Assembly: GCA_947683625.1 (NCBI GenBank)
Contig: CANTUR010000283.1
Span: forward strand, 15,013,001-15,077,000
From: Mallotus nudiflorus
Lineage: Eukaryota; Streptophyta; Magnoliopsida; Malpighiales; Euphorbiaceae
DNA: 64,000 nt
Direction: 5' to 3'
Both the position numbers and the translations under genes were made by a program. Positions 59,783 to 64,000 of the stretch are shown piece by piece. The notes below the pieces were generated by a model, which saw nothing but the letters and a program-made list of their open reading frames with translations, did not search any database and was not told the DNA's origin. Numbering within the stretch: position 1 is the stretch's first letter; each line of letters opens with the position of its first letter.

Positions 59783-60118
59783 GTAAAAACTATTTTTAAA
59801 CCCCTAAATTATAGTGGTTTTATATATTGAGTTCTTATCATTTTATTATATTACATTGAACTTCTGTACTATTATTTATGTATATATTGAGTTCATATAC
59901 TATTATTTATGTATATATTAAGTTCATATACTATTATTTATGTAATATATTGAACCCTTAATAATTTCATAAAAAATCTGTGGATTTATCAAATTGGGGC
60001 TCAATATATAGATAAATAATAGTATAAGGGCTCAATACAATGTAATAAAATGATATGGGCTCAATAGAAAAAACCGCTATACTTTAAGGGCTTAAAAATG
60101 GATTTGGCCAAAAAAAAT
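59783..60118. mobile_element. Small inverted-repeat MITE, about 336 bp
   Basis: The left arm AACTATTTTTAAACCCCTAA, then TATAGTGGTTTTATATATTG is matched by the reverse complement of the right arm, AATCCATTTTTAAGCCCTTA, then TATAGCGGTTTTTTCTATTG. The match goes on for most of the length, so the element can fold back. It carries three 31 bp tandem units. I saw no convincing target duplication, and the superfamily is not assigned. Confidence 0.6.
59867..59960. repeat. 31 bp tandem repeat, three units
   Basis: TACTATTATTTATGTATATA starts at 59867, 59898 and 59929. The spacing is exactly 31 bp. Confidence 0.95.
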
Positions 60119-60139
60119 TAAGAAAAACTTATTTAAAAT

Positions 60140-61098
60140 GAAATGAGGGTGAATTTTCCGGTAACTTTTTGAAGAAGGTGAAAGTAGCTCTTTATTATTT
60201 TTTTAGACCAATTTAACCATTGATGAATAAAGGTTTTATTAGTTCTAACAATTCACTTGTCCCCTTTATTTTTAAAATATGAAGAAAAGACCTCCAAACA
60301 ATTACAACTACCTTTTTAATGTTTTACTTAGTTAACAAATTAGTCCTTATTTAAGTTAAAAAAAAATTGTAACAAAAAAATTAAAAATTATATTTAAAAC
60401 TAAAAAGTGTTTATACCATATAAAATTTAACAATTTACTAGTATATTACATAAATATGTAAATTTAGTTGTGTATGAAAATATATTTTGATATATTTATG
60501 CATTATCTTAATGTTAAATTACGAACACTCAATTTTTTTTGACAAGCAATAACACCCAAATTTATTTACATTGTAGAAAAATAAATGTATAATTTAAAAT
60601 GTACATAATCTATTAGCTTTCAAAATTTTTCATTTTATGGTAATAAACACATAATAATAAAATAAAATTAAGACTAGAGTATGTTTTCAACATAATCAAT
60701 TATAGTAATTAATTTATTAAGTGATTATATATCTATTTAAAATAAAAATAATATAGATATTATATTTTTTTAAAATTATTAAAAAATATTGGTGGATAAT
60801 TTAATGTGTATGGTATAAAAATGTAGGTATTAAATATAATTTAAAATTTTTTATTTTTTTGTTAAAAATATTTTTACTCAATTAGGACTAATTTGTTAAC
60901 TAAGTAAAATATTTGGGAGGTATTTATAAATGTTTTGGGGGTCTTTTGTGTACTTGTCAAAATATAAGGGGACAAAAGTAATTATTAAGACTAATTTGAC
61001 CTTTGTTAGATGGTTCAATAGTTAAATTGGTCCAAAAGATAACAAAAAGAGTAATTTAGTCTAGTTGAAAAGTTCAGGAGGGAAATTGACCTTTATTC
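60140..61098. mobile_element. Mutator-like MITE with ~215 bp terminal inverted repeats
   Basis: TATTTAAAAT lies on both sides (60130-60139 and 61099-61108). The left 215 bp and the reverse complement of the right 215 bp align throughout: GAAATGAGGGTGAATTTTCC with GAATAAAGGTCAATTTCCCT, AGACCAATTTAACCATTGA with GGACCAATTTAACTATTGA, and TTTTACTTAGTTAACAAATT identical. A 9-10 bp duplication and long inverted repeats fit non-autonomous Mutator-like elements. The interior has no ORF. Confidence 0.8.
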
Positions 61099-61237
61099 TA
61101 TTTAAAATCATAAACTTATCAAAAAAAATTTTCAAGGGACACTTGTTTTAAAAATAATTCTAAGCCAATAATAATTTTTCTTTATATAATCCTCGTTATA
61201 AAAATCATTAACTAGAATTCATATATCTAGTTAAAAG

Positions 61238-61239
<2 letters not shown>

Positions 61240-61291
<52 letters not shown>
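61240..61291. repeat. (TA)n microsatellite
   Basis: About 26 TA units. Confidence 0.95.
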
Positions 61292-61296
<5 letters not shown>

Positions 61297-61380
61297 ATAT
61301 GGAATTCAAAACTTAACTATTGTCTCATATCTTGAAATGAAATAAAAAAATAATTTAAATTATATAAAAAGTGAAGTGTT

Positions 61381-61874
61381 TGTTGGGAAAATTCCCCAAA
61401 TTAGATTAACCCTAGAACTCAATCTCATGTTAAATCAACAGAAACCATAATATAATTGCGGAAGTATACTTGAATCCATGATTAATCCCCTCAGAGTCGT
61501 GTGGCTGACTTTCTAGATCAGTACGTTTTCTAAGAGAATACCTTTAGATTTTCTCTCTATGTTTCTCTTTGTGTTTCTCTTTAATGATGAGATTGAGAAA
61601 GAATAGGAAATTACAATACATATGACCTAGGGACCATGACCACCTTTATATAGATAACTTTTTCGTTATCTTTTGGTATTTCTATTTCAACCTATTATTA
61701 AAATAGAAATTACCCATTAGTCTCAACACATTAAAGGCCCCACACCCTTTAGATACGTTAAAATCCAAATTATCCAAATCTGAATGATCACTTTTAATTG
61801 GGCTTACCTTATATGATAGCCTGCAATACATAATCATTCACATATAAGCCCAATGTTGGATTAAGGATCCAACA
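61381..61874 (-). mobile_element. Copia-type 3' LTR, 494 bp
   Basis: It begins TGTTGGGAAAATTCCCC and ends GGATCCAACA, so the ends are the TGTTGG..CCAACA inverted hexamers of an LTR. The bases next to the right end, read on the minus strand, are GCACAAATAGGAGAT, a polypurine tract of the form seen just ahead of plant Copia 3' LTRs. This makes it the 3' LTR of an element on the minus strand. Confidence 0.75.
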
Positions 61875-62294
61875 ATCTCCTATTTGTGCTATATGTGTAA
61901 CCTTATAGTTATGCATTGTAAAAAAAAATAACCGTATGAGCTCAACTTTACTGTTATTACCAAAATGTATCTATAACCAATCCGGTCCATCAATCATACC
62001 AACATAGGATCAAAGCAACCTTTGTTATATTTATCGTAACTAGACTTATCAATGGTCACGTATATCAATATAACTGAATAACATGGATTATGATGTGGAT
62101 GTGTAGCATGGAAATTTCATGCAATGTGATATTAACATGCCTATTTCTATGTAGTCCACCTTAAACCTTAGTGAGATCAAACCATACTAAAATTAAAGTG
62201 TGAATAAATCAAAAACTTTATTTCTGCAGAAAGAAACCAAATAATTAAAATCCTTAAACTAAAACTGTAAAATGTCTATATCAAGAGCATTCAA
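61875..62294 (-). mobile_element. Internal 3' remnant of the Copia element
   Basis: About 420 bp of less AT-rich, non-coding sequence between the polypurine tract and the large LTR insertion at 62295. It has no pol motif, so only the 3' untranslated part survives in the window. The rest may continue beyond the inserted LTR, outside the window. Confidence 0.5.
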
Positions 62295-64000
62295 TGTCAC
62301 GACCCAAAACAGGGGCCATGATCGGTGCTAGGGAACGGGAATTCTTTCGAATCCGGAACCCGTAGCAAGCCTAAAAATAAAATAAAACATGCAATAGTAA
62401 TAACAACAGTATATAATGCAGCGGAAATAAAAATCATAAATATAATAATAACATATGCACCAACTGGATTTAAATCAAATCCTCATCATTTCATATATAT
62501 AAATCTTTGAATACAAATCCAGTTCAAATACAATACAACATCTCTTTAAATATTTAATGACTACTGCAGTGTCTAGATAAAATAAATCCAAGACTCAGAG
62601 AAGCAGTTTACACAAAGAAGCCGGGGCGGAAGAAATTCGGCGTACAGGCCTGCTACTGAGGTCTGAAGATGATGACTCTCCTGAAAAATAGTCAACGGAG
62701 GGGAGTCAGACCTCACTGAGTGAATTACTATAAAATATATACATGCATACTAAATGACAATGCATACAGTCAATAGTATATATATATAAATATATATGCA
62801 GGCAAATACACACAAATGCAATAAAATCATTTTATATATATTTATTGAAAATCACTATTTATGAAGGATCAAATAGAACCCTATAATATCGCAACCTCAA
62901 AATAGTGTTAGACAACACTCTAGCCATATAGGCTCACTTAATCCAAACATATCCACTTAATCCATTTAGACAGTAGACTGACCCCGAGACACTAAGTCAA
63001 CCGAGCTCTAGCAGTCTGACTGCCAGTGTGATTGGTCCCGAGACACTTGGTCAACCGAGCTCCAGCAATCACACCCAAATCACATCTCACACATCAAATA
63101 ATCATAACCAATCAATATCCACAAATAGGTTAGTAATATAGCCTATCTGCTACAAGCGCACCGGTACGTACTTGGTCCTAGTGCTGCCCACTAGGTAGCA
63201 CGTTCTATTGATATCCTTCATTAATAAATATAAAACATTCATTCACAAATAAATGATGCATGAATTTGAAATAAATAGTAACATAAACCATATATATATA
63301 CTGGAAATATACCAAAAGTAAACCAGGTATATTTCGAGTATATATACGTCAAATAAATCCAATCAAATTATAAATTAAGCTAGAAATATATTTAAAAACA
63401 TTTTAAATATAGTTTATTAATAAAACATGTATATAATTTAATATATACCAAAAATAAACCAAAAATAAACTAAGGATATACTTAAATACAAATCACATTA
63501 TTTATGCATTTTAATCAAAATAAAACATATATTTCTAAAATCATGCACCCTAAGCATATATATATAAAATAGCAACTCACACTTAGTGCACTCCACGAGA
63601 TGGATTCGACGGGCCTGGTCCACTAGGCCTCGGTCTCGGTGCAACTAGACAAACAATAACGACAGAAATCAGAATAAACCTAACAGAAAATCCTAGAACT
63701 CGATCTAGAATATTAAACACAGAATCGAAATTAAGGTTCGACTGGATATCACATTTTACGAGAATTCTATCAAAATTTTGACAGAACCTCCCCTGTAAAA
63801 TGGACATCTCTCTACTCAAAGAGTAGAGCCGACCCTGCAAAGAAACACACTTTGAAAATAAACGCAAAATTACATTCACAACCCTTTGGTCGGACTCCAA
63901 ACTACAATCTATCGATCGGGGTCCACAAACACAGAACAATTATAAAAATACCCTTATAACATAGAAATTCATTTTATAAGTAGAAATTACATAATTAACC
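62295..64000 (-). mobile_element. Second copy of the large LTR, inverted and cut by the window end
   Basis: TGTCACGACCCAAAACAGG at 62295 is the reverse complement of the end of the element at 19755-22979, and similarity runs without a break to the window end (equivalent to about 21250). In the terminal 75 bp the copies differ at about six sites, nearly all C/T or G/A changes. The 55 bp tandem pair and the CTCTACTC hairpin (63810-63828) are kept. Whether this is a solo LTR or part of a full element lies outside the window. Confidence 0.85.

Overview
The window is nuclear DNA of a flowering plant, most probably a eudicot. Five protein-coding loci have plant introns (GT..AG, T-rich and A-rich), very AT-rich intergenic DNA, many (TA)n tracts, and all the usual plant transposon classes. 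Two products are plastid-targeted (an mTERF protein and the c-type cytochrome assembly factor CCS1), which also points to a plant. I cannot name the species from the sequence.

Layout. 1-9.4 kb: AT-rich intergenic DNA with a degenerate hAT-like fragment, a 2.26 kb element with long terminal inverted repeats and a 9-10 bp target duplication, a short A-tailed retroposon, and a gene-like promoter patch (two G-boxes, a TATA box and a possible leader exon) at 5.9-6.9 kb. 9.4-15.2 kb: two convergent genes, a UPF0496/DUF677 membrane protein (+) and a lysophosphatidic acid acyltransferase of the LPAT4/5 type (-). 15.3-34.1 kb: a 19 kb gene-free block built from nested transposons. It holds a Stowaway MITE, a family of about 560-640 bp A-tailed retroposons that all lie in one orientation, a 3.2 kb solo LTR with an exact target duplication, two copies of a hAT-like MITE, a Tourist-like MITE, one end of a CACTA transposon, and a MITE containing a perfect 29 bp hairpin. 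34.3-49.2 kb: the gene-rich core, with a 22-exon PLAA/DOA1 homologue (+), a single-exon mTERF protein (-), and an 8-exon CCS1 gene (+). 49.2-64 kb: repeats again, with a broken hAT transposase gene (-) split by a retroelement insertion, a six-copy tandem array, two inverted-repeat MITEs, a Copia 3' LTR, and a second, inverted copy of the large LTR cut by the window end.

I rebuilt the splice structures by hand. Three coding sequences close in frame: LPAT 1125 nt (374 aa), PLAA 2283 nt (760 aa) and CCS1 1698 nt (565 aa). This strongly supports intact, functional genes. They do not form a pathway. Roles are phospholipid synthesis in the ER (LPAT), ubiquitin/CDC48 protein turnover (PLAA), organelle gene expression (mTERF) and thylakoid cytochrome c/f maturation (CCS1). 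I saw no evidence of a novel multi-gene system. The most unusual content is the nested, datable transposon stratigraphy and several repeats with hairpin or palindrome structure.
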